A DNA stretch of 46,621 nucleotides from Verrucomicrobiota bacterium (GCA_030747505.1 JASLKQ010000017.1:1-46621); one strand, 5' to 3'; numbered from the stretch's first letter, positions 18,071 through 26,940 are shown. Notes: generated by a model not told the origin, from the letters alone. A program made the numbers and translations.

Positions 18071-19156
18071 TTATTCCTCTCCGGTCGTTTCCTCTGGTTC
18101 AGGTTTCTCTTCGGTCGTTTCCTCTGGTTCAACCCCATTCTTTTTGTCCATGATCTGTTTGACGATCAAATCTGCCAATTCGGGCTTATCCTCTAACGTT
18201 TTCTGCGCAGCAGCAACCCCCTGCCCGATCAACTCACCATCGTGCTGAATCCAGGCACCCTTCTTACTGAGAACATCAAACCTTAACCCAGCATCAATAA
18301 TGCTGCCTGCGCGGTTAATACCTTGATTATACATAATATCAAACTCGGCCTCGGCAAAAGGTGGTGCCACCTTGTTCTTCACAATCTTGGTCTTCACATG
18401 ATTACCAATCACTTGACCCGTGGCATCCTTCAGGGCTTCCCGCCTGCGGATGTCAATCCGAACGCTCGCATAAAATTTTAGAGCCTTGCCTCCCGGGGTG
18501 GTTTCCGGACTCCCAAACATCACACCCACTTTTTCCCGGAGCTGATTGGTAAAGATACAGGTGGTCTTGGCCTTGCTCATAATCGCAGCAAGCTTGCGTA
18601 AAGCCTGGCTCATCAAGCGCGCCTGCATTCCCATGGTTGCCATCCCCATATCTCCTTCCAGTTCGGCCTTGGGCACCAGAGCAGCAACTGAATCGACGAC
18701 AATTACATCGAGCGAATTGGAGCGAGCGAGTGTTTCACATATCGTTAGAGCCTCCTCACCACTATCGGGCTGGGACACAAGTAGGTCATCCAGATTCACA
18801 CCCAACTTACGGGCATATTGTGGATCCAGTGCGTGTTCCGCATCAATAAAGGCACACACACCACCCGCCTTTTGCGCGTTGGCAACGACGTGAAGCATCA
18901 CAGTTGTTTTCCCGGAAGATTCTGGTCCATAGATTTCAACAATTCGGCCCTTGGGTACGCCGCCGATTCCGAGGGCGAGATCCAGTGAAAGGGAGCCGGT
19001 GGGGATCGCCTCAATGCTGGACTGCGAATTTGCGTCACCCAGACGCATAATACTGCCTTCCCCAAAGGTCTTGGTGATTTGTGCTAGAGCACTATCAAGG
19101 TTCGACTGGCGCGCGTCATCGCCACCGGTGGATTTCTTCGCTTTCTTTTCAGCCAT
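18071..19156 (-). CDS. recA: Recombinase RecA
   Basis: This 361-residue protein is the DNA strand-exchange ATPase of homologous recombination and the SOS co-protease. Walker A is GPESSGKTT near residue 76; the [21 protein letters not shown] Walker B region, the loop [15 protein letters not shown] and [17 protein letters not shown] all match. The N-terminus has a Lys-rich start and the C-terminus an acidic tail with a duplicated ten-residue unit. An AGGAG eight bases before the ATG is a good ribosome-binding site. No clear SOS operator was recognised in 19157-19296. Confidence 0.98.
   Translation of the reverse strand: MAEKKAKKSTGGDDARQSNLDSALAQITKTFGEGSIMRLGDANSQSSIEAIPTGSLSLDLALGIGGVPKGRIVEIYGPESSGKTTVMLHVVANAQKAGGVCAFIDAEHALDPQYARKLGVNLDDLLVSQPDSGEEALTICETLARSNSLDVIVVDSVAALVPKAELEGDMGMATMGMQARLMSQALRKLAAIMSKAKTTCIFTNQLREKVGVMFGSPETTPGGKALKFYASVRIDIRRREALKDATGQVIGNHVKTKIVKNKVAPPFAEAEFDIMYNQGINRAGSIIDAGLRFDVLSKKGAWIQHDGELIGQGVAAAQKTLEDKPELADLIVKQIMDKKNGVEPEETTEEKPEPEETTGEE
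18082..18131 (-). repeat. Direct repeat in the recA acidic tail
   Basis: Two exact 20-base copies (18082-18101 and 18112-18131), offset by 30 bases, encode the duplicated [10 protein letters not shown] / EPEETTGEE tail. The in-frame period of ten codons points to a recent tandem duplication that lengthened the acidic C-terminus, a region known to modulate RecA activity. Confidence 0.85.
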
Positions 19157-19296
19157 AGTATTTTCTCCTAGTTAAGGACTTACGCGTGGATCGAATGATG
19201 CGCCTTGGGCGCGCCCCCCGCAAGTCCATGTTGTTCTTTTTGTTTCAATATAAATTCAGTTGAGATCATTGTTTGTGCTGCTTATCTTTGGCCCAT

Positions 19297-19599
19297 ATGT
19301 TTTCACACATTGTCATTTTTTGGACCAAACCTGATGTCCCTGAGGCCACAGAAAAACTGCTCGCTGGAGCCGAACAATATCTTAAACCCTGCCCGGGAGT
19401 CCTGCACTATCACTGCGGCAAAATGGCCGAGAGCCACCGGGATGTTGTCGACCAGTCCTATCAGGTGGCACTGAACCTTGTGTTCGAGGATAAAGCCGCG
19501 CAGGATGCCTATCAGGAACACCCCCTCCACGTGGATTTCGTGGAGAAGGTGTTCAAATCCTGTTGTGAACGCGTGGTGGTCTACGATTTTCAAGACTAA
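19297..19599 (+). CDS. Dabb (stress-responsive alpha/beta-barrel) domain protein
   Basis: This 100-residue protein starts MFSHIVIFWTKPD and has the Dabb ferredoxin-like pattern: a His-containing first strand, an acidic helix, a central strand (LHYHCGKM) and YQEHPLHVDFVEKVF towards the C-terminus. Such proteins usually form dimers; roles range from monooxygenase to unknown. A TTG-initiated longer form from 19273 is less likely. It sits between divergent recA and tRNA-Gly. Confidence 0.85.
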   Translation: MFSHIVIFWTKPDVPEATEKLLAGAEQYLKPCPGVLHYHCGKMAESHRDVVDQSYQVALNLVFEDKAAQDAYQEHPLHVDFVEKVFKSCCERVVVYDFQD

Positions 19600-19607
19600 A
19601 AACCCCT

Positions 19608-19635
19608 TGCAAAAGACGTGGTGCTCTAGAATACT
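19608..19635 (+). promoter_or_regulatory. Possible tRNA-Gly promoter
   Basis: TTGCAA followed after 17 bases by AATACT lies just upstream of the tRNA gene at a plausible distance. Each hexamer matches the sigma-70 consensus in four of six positions, so the call is tentative. Confidence 0.35.
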
Positions 19636-19650
19636 TCGCCGTTCACGGAC

Positions 19651-19726
19651 GCGAGTGTAGCTCAATTGGTAGAGCATATCGTTGCCAACGATAAGGTCGT
19701 GGGTTCGAAGCCCATCACTCGCTCCA
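19651..19726 (+). tRNA. tRNA-Gly (GCC)
   Basis: Complete 76-base cloverleaf with encoded CCA: acceptor GCGAGTG/CACTCGC, D arm GCTC...GAGC, anticodon stem ATCGT/ACGAT with loop TGCCA centre (anticodon GCC), T arm GTGGG-TTCGAAG-CCCAT with one terminal wobble. A T-rich run follows directly and may end transcription. Confidence 0.97.
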
Positions 19727-19740
19727 TTTTTTTCCTGACC

Positions 19741-19800
19741 TCTAATTAGAATCATCAGAAATAGATTCTACCCCCAGATATTGGACATTTGTTGTCCAAT
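19741..19800. promoter_or_regulatory. Cluster of three inverted repeats
   Basis: Within 60 bases lie a perfect ten-base palindrome TCTAATTAGA (19741-19750), TAGAATC/GATTCTA (19747-19753 and 19764-19770, ten-base loop) and ATTGGACA/TGTCCAAT (19780-19787 and 19793-19800, five-base loop). None is followed by a T-run on the plus strand. They could be operators or RNA structures ahead of the small downstream gene, or terminator relics after the tRNA. Confidence 0.5.
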
Positions 19801-19846
19801 CAAAATAAAACCTGAAAAAACGCCTTTAATATGTTCAGATGTTGTT

Positions 19847-20005
19847 GTGAGCCTGACTAACGAACAAATTGAAGAGCAAATGATTCAGTTTGCTGAAGCA
19901 CTCAACAAAATGAGTGAACTCACTGCAACAGCAATTGAGGCCCGGGACGAACAAATCAAGGAGCTTCGTGAACGCATCGAAAAACTAGAAAAATCGGGCG
20001 AATAA
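19847..20005 (+). CDS. Small coiled-coil protein, unknown
   Basis: A 52-residue product is predicted from a GTG at 19847 (VSLTNEQIEEQMIQF...). A longer form from a TTG at 19781 would begin with an unlikely Cys/Lys segment that crosses an inverted repeat, so I prefer the GTG. Nearly the whole chain is one amphipathic helix with heptads (EARDEQIKELRERIEKLEKSG), suggesting a short coiled coil. No family is recognised. It may be real because of the strong heptad pattern, but the start and even expression are uncertain. Confidence 0.45.
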   Translation: MSLTNEQIEEQMIQFAEALNKMSELTATAIEARDEQIKELRERIEKLEKSGE

Positions 20006-20055
20006 GGGTGATTATCGGACTATCTGCCGCTAACTTGATCCTATAAACTAAGCTC

Positions 20056-20316
20056 ATGAGTAACCACCGACAATGGGAGGCAAAGATGCTGCCTGGAATC
20101 TGGAAAGACTCGGTGAATGTGGAATTGGAGAAGCACGCTCGGGAAGGATGGGAGTTGGTGACTGTTTTGTCAGGGAAAGAGGACCGTCGCGAACTCTATT
20201 TCAAACGCCCCCTGATAAGGCGCGAACATGAATCGGCACCGCCTCGTGAAGGCCAAAAATTCAAGTTTGCTGAGGATATCAAAACCGCGTTTCGTGAGGG
20301 GCTCCAGGAGGATTAA
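20056..20316 (+). CDS. Small DUF4177-like protein
   Basis: This 86-residue protein contains the pattern LEKHAREGWELVTVL (residues 26-40) followed by a short strand ending LYFKRP, as in DUF4177 and related proteins. A charged C-terminal extension follows (EGQKFKFAEDIKTAFREG). It has no signal or membrane segment. The function of the family is unknown. It is a stand-alone gene between the small coiled-coil gene and the sigma-factor operon. Confidence 0.65.
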   Translation: MSNHRQWEAKMLPGIWKDSVNVELEKHAREGWELVTVLSGKEDRRELYFKRPLIRREHESAPPREGQKFKFAEDIKTAFREGLQED

Positions 20317-20404
20317 GCCCACAAAAACTGTAACCTAAGGCCAAATTACAGCGTATTCGGTTTATATTAGAAATTGAGGTAAAATACTCGTTTTGAGGCA
20401 CTTA

Positions 20405-21472
20405 ATGAAATCTTTTTTCATAGTATTACTAACCCTGATGGGGTTGGGCACTAATGCCGTGGCAGCCGATGCCAATGACACGAAGGAGAAAAAGCCTCAA
20501 CGCACAATTCGCCACCCTGCTAGACCACTCTGGATGGGGCGCACTGCCGCAGATCCAGGAGCATCCAGATGGATGTTGCGTCTGGATATGGAGACATTCA
20601 GGAAAACCCAACTCGGTCAATTCGTCCTGACTGAGGCCAAGGAATTTGCCCTGCCCATTACTGCAGCGGCACTCAAGCTGCAGTTTGATCCGCGCAAGGA
20701 TTTAGCTGCCATTACCGCCATGGGCAGCGTGAATCAGGAGGAAGACCAGGAGCACGGCGTTATGTTGGTCCATGGTAAATTTAAGCCTGACCACCTCCTG
20801 AAACTGGCTAAAGACAATACCAAGGATTTCAAGGAAGAAACTTCAGGCAAACACAAGCTCCTGTCCTGGAAGGAAACCGATGAAGAAAGTGGAGAAGAGG
20901 AAACCCAGTATGGTTGTATTGCCGGTGAAAAGTTAATCGTTATGGGAAGTGGCGATGAGTTAGTAAAGTTTGCACTCAAGCACTACGATGTGGAAAACCC
21001 GAACCAGAAGGCTGCGAAGATTGCCAACACCATTCTTACAAGGGGCTTAAAATTTGAAGAGAAACCCTATTTCATCGCAGGTGCTGTGAGAATCAAGGAA
21101 CTAAAGGTACCCCCTGAAGCAAAAATTCTGGAGAAGGTCACGGCCCTCGGATTTACCTTTGCAGAAGAAAAAGGAAACCTCAAAGGTCTCATCAAACTGA
21201 ACGCTGACGATGAGGAGTCCAGCACCCAGATCCAACAGATGATCCAGGGTCTCCTGGCCTTGGCTCAGTTGAGCAGCATTGGCGAAACAGATGATAATTC
21301 CAAGAGAAACGCAGCAATTTTAAAGAGCATTAAAATAGATCGTAATGCAACAATGGTGAGCATGACCATGGATACCGCCATGACAAATATCACCTCATCT
21401 TTACGTTATCAGATGGCTAAATCCAGAGAAGAGAAGCCGGTGGAGTCAAAAGAAGCGCCAAAGAAGAAATAG
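20405..21472 (+). CDS. Secreted protein of unknown function upstream of ECF sigma factor
   Basis: This 355-residue protein has a signal peptide (MKSFFIVLLTLMGLGTNAVAA); the ATG at 20405 is chosen over an upstream TTG for that reason. I recognise no family. The mature part alternates charged helices and strands, with an Asp/Glu-rich loop (TDEESGEEETQ) near residue 160, repeated statements of the type LIVMGSGDELVKFAL, and a Lys/Glu-rich C-terminus. The layout (a measured quantity compared across residues 60-300) recalls exported proteins of unknown role in planctomycetes. The ECF sigma factor starts three bases after the stop, so it may be a regulated or sensing partner. Confidence 0.75.
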   Translation: MKSFFIVLLTLMGLGTNAVAADANDTKEKKPQRTIRHPARPLWMGRTAADPGASRWMLRLDMETFRKTQLGQFVLTEAKEFALPITAAALKLQFDPRKDLAAITAMGSVNQEEDQEHGVMLVHGKFKPDHLLKLAKDNTKDFKEETSGKHKLLSWKETDEESGEEETQYGCIAGEKLIVMGSGDELVKFALKHYDVENPNQKAAKIANTILTRGLKFEEKPYFIAGAVRIKELKVPPEAKILEKVTALGFTFAEEKGNLKGLIKLNADDEESSTQIQQMIQGLLALAQLSSIGETDDNSKRNAAILKSIKIDRNATMVSMTMDTAMTNITSSLRYQMAKSREEKPVESKEAPKKK

Positions 21473-21475
21473 CCG

Positions 21476-22126
21476 ATGACTGATCTCGCGGACAAAACCG
21501 ATGAGCAACTGGCCAGAGAGTGCCAGCGGGGTTCTCTGGATGCGTTTGAAGAACTGGTCCAGCGCCATGAAGCCCGGCTGTTCAATTTCCTTTGTCAAAA
21601 AGCTCCCAGACGCGAGGATGCTGAAGACTTGGCGCAACAGACATTCATCAATGCTTGGCAGCGGATCAACCAATACCGCTCTGAATCCAGTTTTGCCACC
21701 TGGCTCTATACCATAGCCCGCAATCTGACCATCAGCTACTATCGCAAACATGGAAAAGTAACCCATTGCGAACTGGAAGTAGCCGAGCCCAATTTGGTAG
21801 AGAGGGAGACACCGGCAGATACACTCTCAGAAATTGAGGAACACGCAACCTTGTGGCGAATTGCCCGGGAGACTCTCAAGGAAGAAGCATTTGATGTGCT
21901 TTGGTTGAAGTACAAGGAGCAGCAAAGCATTGCTGAAATTGCCACCATACTCAACCGTACGGAAATTTCGGTTAAAGTCATGCTCCATCGCGCCCGTAAA
22001 AAACTGGGGCACGCGCTCGAAGACAGCTCTAACCAGGAGTCGGTCCCTGAGCCTCAACCTGAACCCTTTCCCAACCTGAACAAACAAATCGCATTTGCAC
22101 AAGGAGGCACCACATGTTCTGTCTAA
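21476..22126 (+). CDS. ECF-type RNA polymerase sigma factor
   Basis: This 216-residue protein has sigma region 2 (residues 22-95: DAFEELVQRHEARLFNFLCQ, then DLAQQTFINAWQRINQYR and SFATWLYTIARNLTISYYRKH) and region 4 (130-180: LWLKYKEQQSIAEIATILNRTEISVKVMLHRARKKL). The Pro/Gln-rich C-terminal 35 residues are an extension. It directs RNA polymerase to its own regulon. It overlaps the anti-sigma gene by 13 bases, the usual coupling for such pairs. Confidence 0.95.
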   Translation: MTDLADKTDEQLARECQRGSLDAFEELVQRHEARLFNFLCQKAPRREDAEDLAQQTFINAWQRINQYRSESSFATWLYTIARNLTISYYRKHGKVTHCELEVAEPNLVERETPADTLSEIEEHATLWRIARETLKEEAFDVLWLKYKEQQSIAEIATILNRTEISVKVMLHRARKKLGHALEDSSNQESVPEPQPEPFPNLNKQIAFAQGGTTCSV

Positions 22127-22662
22127 TACATCGCTGGAAAATTGATAATGCGCTGGACGAAGGGCAACAGCCCGACGAACGCACCCAATCACACATGGAA
22201 CACTGCGAAGAGTGTCGCCGTCATCACCAATCCCAGCAAAGTCTGGTCTCACTTCTGGAACACCCGGCACAAACACCCGAATCACCGGCCTTCCTGAGAT
22301 CCCGGATAATGAATTCCATCAAGGCAACCGAAGCCGAACCGCTAAAGTCTGCCTTTACCCTGCCTGTGTGGGTCCCTGTGACTGCCTGTGCGGTACTCGT
22401 TTTTTTCCTTATGCCACGCACATCACAGGACCCGGTAGTTCCTTCTCCCGAGAAAACAGTGGTAGCAAATGCAACTCCGGCTGGTTTTTCAGCTCCCCCA
22501 GTGGAACTGGCAAAGATGGATGTTAACATTGCCCTCAAGCAGGCCAATAAAACCATCTCCTCCCCGTACGATGAGGAGGTGCAAAAACTACAAAAAGATC
22601 TCAAATCTGTGGGCAAGATGCTTGGGGGGCTGCCACTGATGCATCTGGCATCCAGCCAATAA
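22114..22662 (+). CDS. Zinc-finger anti-sigma factor
   Basis: This 182-residue protein has an N-terminal ZAS-like motif: His and the HMEHCEECRRH cluster (residues 27-37, H-x3-C-x2-C) that would bind zinc and hold the sigma factor. A single transmembrane segment (about residues 82-102, LPVWVPVTACAVLVFFLMP) follows, then a roughly 75-residue periplasmic part. Immediate overlap with the sigma gene supports the role. Confidence 0.85.
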   Translation: MFCLIHRWKIDNALDEGQQPDERTQSHMEHCEECRRHHQSQQSLVSLLEHPAQTPESPAFLRSRIMNSIKATEAEPLKSAFTLPVWVPVTACAVLVFFLMPRTSQDPVVPSPEKTVVANATPAGFSAPPVELAKMDVNIALKQANKTISSPYDEEVQKLQKDLKSVGKMLGGLPLMHLASSQ

Positions 22663-22705
22663 GCCAAGGGTTGCCAACTCTTCAGTCGGGGGTTATTTTC
22701 CGCGC

Positions 22706-23890
22706 ATGAAACCCCTTGCTGTGGCCTTCATGGCCCTCCAGTTTTTTTTCGTAGTCCATGCGGCGTCCCTTTCAGATTCCATCAACACGATTCGTTCGGT
22801 AGGTGCCGAAGGAAAAGGAAATGCACAGGCTGCCAAAGCCTGGAAAGAGATTTCCAAAGCAGACGCCACTACATTGCCTCAAATCTTGACGGCCATGAAG
22901 GGAGTTTCCCCACTGGCAGCCAACTGGCTTCGAGCAGCCGTAGACACCATTGCCAGCCGATCCAAGGGTCTGCCAGAGAAGGAACTTTTGGAATTCATCG
23001 CCGACCATCAGCAGGATACACGGGCCCGCCGTTTAGCCTTCGAGCTGATCCAAAAAACCAATCCAAAACAAGCCGATCAACTTATCCCGGGATTCATCAA
23101 CGATCCCAGCACCGAATTGCGACGTGAGGCAGTCGCCAAGGTGATGGAAGAAGGAACCCGTCAAAAAGATGCCAAACAAAATAAACCGGCCATTAAGTCC
23201 TTTCGGCAGGCGCTCAATGCAGCACGCGACATTGACCAGATTCAAACCACTACCACCGCCTTACGGCAACTGAATGAAAAAGTTGATTTACCAAGCCATT
23301 TCGGATTTCTGATGCACTGGAATGTGATTGGTCCCTTTGATAACACCGAACGAAACGGCTTTGAAAAGATATATCCCCCAGAAAAATCCATCAACTTTGG
23401 GGCCGTATACGAGGGGAAAAACGGCAAGGTGAAGTGGAGTGAGTTTGTCACCGCCGACCAGTACGGCATGGTGGATATCAACAAGGCCTATCCCGGCCCT
23501 GGAGATGGCCTCAAGGAGGTAACTGCCTATGCATATACCGAATATAAAGCGAGTGAAGCCAGTGAGGCAGAACTCCGTTTGGGCTGTAAGAATGCATGGA
23601 AAATCTGGCACAACGGTCAGCTTATCTTCGGACGCGATGAGTACCACCGCGGGATGCGAATCGATCAGTATCGGCTGAATCTCAATCTGAACAAGGGAAG
23701 AAATACCCTCCTGATCAAACTCTGCCAAAACGAACAAACCCAACCCTGGACAAAGGAATGGCAGTTCCAGTTGCGCATCTGTGATTCCACAGGTACCGCA
23801 GTTCACGCAGCCGACCGGCCGGTTACCCCAACTTCCGGAACAGACAACAGTAAATCCCCCTCAAAATCCCCACGTCGACCAAGGAAATAA
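22706..23890 (+). CDS. Exported helical-repeat protein with C-terminal beta-sandwich domain
   Basis: This 394-residue protein has a signal peptide (residues 1-20). Residues 25-190 are helical repeats reminiscent of HEAT repeats (LIPGFINDPSTELRREAVAKVM). Residues 200-365 contain a module common in planctomycete/verrucomicrobial exported proteins: FLMHWNVIGPFDN, later NAWKIWHNGQLIFG and LNKGRNTLLIKLCQNE, resembling PA14/carbohydrate-binding beta-sandwiches. The tail is low-complexity Ser/Pro/Lys. It lies 43 bases after the anti-sigma gene and 19 before the beta-propeller gene, so it is probably part of the ECF operon. Ligand unknown. Confidence 0.72.
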   Translation: MKPLAVAFMALQFFFVVHAASLSDSINTIRSVGAEGKGNAQAAKAWKEISKADATTLPQILTAMKGVSPLAANWLRAAVDTIASRSKGLPEKELLEFIADHQQDTRARRLAFELIQKTNPKQADQLIPGFINDPSTELRREAVAKVMEEGTRQKDAKQNKPAIKSFRQALNAARDIDQIQTTTTALRQLNEKVDLPSHFGFLMHWNVIGPFDNTERNGFEKIYPPEKSINFGAVYEGKNGKVKWSEFVTADQYGMVDINKAYPGPGDGLKEVTAYAYTEYKASEASEAELRLGCKNAWKIWHNGQLIFGRDEYHRGMRIDQYRLNLNLNKGRNTLLIKLCQNEQTQPWTKEWQFQLRICDSTGTAVHAADRPVTPTSGTDNSKSPSKSPRRPRK

Positions 23891-23909
23891 ATTTATACAG
23901 GATCCAATT

Positions 23910-25097
23910 ATGAAACATTTTATTTTACTGAGCCTCGCTCTCACTCTACAGGCCGTCGCTACAGACTGGACTCAATTTCGGGGGCCTCAGGGCAACGGTG
24001 TCTCGACCGACCGTAATCTCCCCGCCAAATTGTCTTCAGATAATTTGAAGTGGTCTATCTCCCTTCCCGGACGGGGTTTATCCGGTGCACTGGTACTCGG
24101 AAACAAAGTCATTCTTACCTGTAGTAGTGGGCCCACGCAAACACGACTCCATGTGATTGCCCTGAACACCCGGGACGGCAGCACCCTTTGGCACCGGCAA
24201 TTCTGGGCTACCGGACGGACCATGTGCCACAGCAAGACAAGCGTGGCGGCTCCCACCCCCTGCAGTGATGGGAAAAACATATATGCAGTTTTCTCATCAA
24301 ATGACGTCATCTGTCTTGATCTGGATGGAAACCTCCAATGGCTGCGCGGCCTCACAGCTGACTATACCAATGTGAGCAACAGTCTGGGCATGAGTAGTTC
24401 CCCGGTGGTGACCGGCAATACACTGGTAGTGCAGGTGGAAAACGACAGTGAATCCTATACTCTCGGCCTCAACAAAAATACCGGTATCAACCGCTGGCGA
24501 CTTGACCGCCCCAAGGCTGCCAACTGGACCTCGCCACTGATAATAGCTGAGGGTCTGGTCGCCCTGCAATCCAAGGAAGGCATTGATGCGGTCCGTGCCA
24601 TGGATGGATCCAAGGCTTGGAGCTACGATGATGGAGCCTCCACCATCCCATCGAGTACCCTGCTCAAAGGGGTAATTTACGTCCCCTCCCATGGCGTCAC
24701 CGCACTGGAACTCAATAAAGATGATGCGGGTAACACTCCCAAGCAACTGTGGCAAAGCGGTCGGCTTCAACTTGGGACCGCGAGCCCGATTGTGATCAAC
24801 AATAAGGTCTTTACCATCAATAAGGCCGGCGTTCTTACCACCGGCGACACCCAGTCGGGTGAACGCGGGTGGCAACTACGATTAAAGGGCCCCTTTAGTG
24901 CCACACCTGTTTCAGCCGGAAAACACCTTTATTTCGTGAATGAACGAGGCCTGATACAGGTGGTGGATACCGAGACCGAAGAAGGCGAGATTGTCGGCAC
25001 GCTCAATCTGGATGAACAGATTCTAGGCAGCCCCGCCGTGGGAGGCGGCGCACTTTATCTGCGCAGTAACACCAAGGTGTATAAAATAGCAAAGTAG
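23910..25097 (+). CDS. Exported PQQ-type beta-propeller protein
   Basis: This 395-residue protein starts MKHFILLSLALTLQAVA (signal peptide), followed by DWTQFRGPQGNGVS, the standard opening of outer-membrane/periplasmic PQQ_2-type propellers. Blade motifs such as STLWHRQFW, VICLDLDGNLQW, KNTGINRWRLDR and LIQVVDTETEEGEIVGTL are evenly spaced. Such proteins rarely bind PQQ; most act as scaffolds or carbohydrate-related proteins. A longer open frame upstream overlaps the previous gene and is rejected. Four bases separate its stop from the convergent transporter gene. Confidence 0.9.
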   Translation: MKHFILLSLALTLQAVATDWTQFRGPQGNGVSTDRNLPAKLSSDNLKWSISLPGRGLSGALVLGNKVILTCSSGPTQTRLHVIALNTRDGSTLWHRQFWATGRTMCHSKTSVAAPTPCSDGKNIYAVFSSNDVICLDLDGNLQWLRGLTADYTNVSNSLGMSSSPVVTGNTLVVQVENDSESYTLGLNKNTGINRWRLDRPKAANWTSPLIIAEGLVALQSKEGIDAVRAMDGSKAWSYDDGASTIPSSTLLKGVIYVPSHGVTALELNKDDAGNTPKQLWQSGRLQLGTASPIVINNKVFTINKAGVLTTGDTQSGERGWQLRLKGPFSATPVSAGKHLYFVNERGLIQVVDTETEEGEIVGTLNLDEQILGSPAVGGGALYLRSNTKVYKIAK

Positions 25098-25101
25098 CTT
25101 C

Positions 25102-26940
25102 CTACTGGACATTACCAGATGCCGCAGTTGTTTCCTTCTCGGGAAGGGAAAGTTCATCGCCTCCACGCAGGCTTTGGTAGAGTCGTGGGACAATGAATTT
25201 CAGAACACTTGCTACGGGAACCGCAAAGATCATTCCTGCCAGGCCGGCAAAAAGACCGCCCAATAGAACCACGATCATTGTCTCCAACACATTGAGTCCC
25301 AGAGCTTCTCCCACGAAAGCCGGGTAGAGAAATAGCTGCTCAATGACGACATTCATAATCGCATAAGTCCCAACAACAAGCCCCAGAAGCTGTAAATCAG
25401 CATGTCCGGTCACCACGCAAACCCCAAGAGTAAGGGCCACGCTAACCATCGGCCCCAGAAAAGGCAGGAGCACCGTCAGCCCGGCCAGCATACCCAAGGG
25501 AACCGCGTAGGGCACCCCCAGCAGAATAAAGACAGTGATATAGATAACCGTTTCAATAATGATAATCCACAGGTAACCCCGCACCCATGTCTTGAGCTTT
25601 AACAACACTTCATTGATGACCTCGGCTGCACTACGCAATGTCTCCTCACTGGTGGTCGGCAACCAGGAGGTTTCAAATAAACTTTGAACTAAATAGTCCC
25701 CCTCCTTTACGTCCTCACCTTGCTTCCGGTGATAAGCCGCCATTTTACCCAGAAAAAAAGAAAAAAAGAAAATCGCCAGTAATGTGTTGAGAGCCAAATT
25801 GGCGATCGAACCCAAAACTGAAAGCACAACTCCAAGTGCCTTGGAAACCCCGCCCATAACCGACCGCTTGGTATCTTCATTCGAACCGATCCGATTCATG
25901 ACTTGGGTCTTCCACTTTTCGAAAACATCGGGCTGTGCGAGTTCTGTCTGGAGTTTCTTCACATCCTTCTTGAGAAAATCCACGCGTTCGACCTTTTCAG
26001 TCAGCTTAATCATTTGCGCACGCACCTGGTCAGGATCTATTTTTTCAGGACGCACACTTACCGTCACCACACCCAATCCCCCCAGGATCAGCACTAAACC
26101 TAGGGCCACCGTGAGAACGGTAGCATTACATGCCCGGCCGATGGCCACCTTTGTCTTTTCCTCCTCGGTTTCTGGTGGAGGTTCTGGCTTGGTCTGCTTT
26201 CGGAATAATCCACTGACAGCATCCATCACAAACACCACCGGCTTGACCAATAACAACTTCGCTAAACTAAAGAAACGGGCAATCAATCCACCCTCCAGGA
26301 AACTTTGTGTGTACCTCTGTTGAAGAGGTAGAAAGAAATAAGCGAGAATCAACCCAAACAGCACGGCCTTAAGAAAGGTGGCCGTCAGCACAAAAATCCC
26401 AATCACCACCACTGAGGCAATGAGGCCGGCCCCACTGCGCACGAGTTTCATTCGGCGATTGTGTTCCTCCAGTGCTTCAGTTTCCTCGCGTTTAAAAACC
26501 TCCTCGGATATCCCCAACTCATGCGCAATCCTGTGGAGGCATTCCTCCTCAGGCTGGGCAAACTCGTTGTCCGCAAAGGAAGAGATAAATAAAGCGCGGA
26601 GGAGTGCCTCCTTTTCCTCGTCTGTGAGACAGCTTAGCCCTGCACAAACCGCCCTCAAATCAGGCTCCTTTTCCTCTGCCAACATCTGCTGGAGCTTGTT
26701 TGATGCCGCTTCGCCGTAGTTATCACGAACCAGCGTTGTGACCGCCTGTTGTTCCATGGAGGAAACTGATCCATCAGCCCTTAGCACCAAAACAAAGAGC
26801 TGCAGCATGTTCTCGAGTAACTTTTGCTCATCGGATTCGCCGGCGTGATGCGCCACCACCTCGCGCATTGAATCAACCGCCTTGGAAAGGGGACTTTTCA
26901 GCGGCCCGGTCGCCCGGGAAAGGAATGATGGAGTTTGCAT
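25102..26940 (-). CDS. AI-2E family (PF01594) transporter with N-terminal TerB-like domain
   Basis: This 612-residue protein starts at ATG 26940 (a TTG at 26973 is the alternative). Residues about 35-155 resemble the TerB domain, an all-helical acidic module (LFVLVLRADGSVSSMEQQAV, SFADNEFAQPEEECLHRIAHELGI). Two transmembrane helices follow (residues 170-210), a linker, then the AI-2E/PerM-like body with helices around 275, 380, 450 and 480-590 and the signature LTVLLPFLGPMVSVAL. AI-2E proteins are exporters or Na+/H+ antiporters; autoinducer transport is not implied. The TerB fusion is unusual and suggests regulation by a cytoplasmic metal or ion sensor. Confidence 0.85.
   Translation of the reverse strand: MQTPSFLSRATGPLKSPLSKAVDSMREVVAHHAGESDEQKLLENMLQLFVLVLRADGSVSSMEQQAVTTLVRDNYGEAASNKLQQMLAEEKEPDLRAVCAGLSCLTDEEKEALLRALFISSFADNEFAQPEEECLHRIAHELGISEEVFKREETEALEEHNRRMKLVRSGAGLIASVVVIGIFVLTATFLKAVLFGLILAYFFLPLQQRYTQSFLEGGLIARFFSLAKLLLVKPVVFVMDAVSGLFRKQTKPEPPPETEEEKTKVAIGRACNATVLTVALGLVLILGGLGVVTVSVRPEKIDPDQVRAQMIKLTEKVERVDFLKKDVKKLQTELAQPDVFEKWKTQVMNRIGSNEDTKRSVMGGVSKALGVVLSVLGSIANLALNTLLAIFFFSFFLGKMAAYHRKQGEDVKEGDYLVQSLFETSWLPTTSEETLRSAAEVINEVLLKLKTWVRGYLWIIIIETVIYITVFILLGVPYAVPLGMLAGLTVLLPFLGPMVSVALTLGVCVVTGHADLQLLGLVVGTYAIMNVVIEQLFLYPAFVGEALGLNVLETMIVVLLGGLFAGLAGMIFAVPVASVLKFIVPRLYQSLRGGDELSLPEKETTAASGNVQ

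Noticed and set aside
19157-19296. SOS box before recA
   Set aside because: No convincing LexA-type palindrome could be seen; only a GC-rich ten-base palindrome at 19207-19216.
25102-26940. AI-2E family name taken as quorum-sensing export
   Set aside because: The family covers antiporters and other exporters; nothing here points to autoinducer-2.
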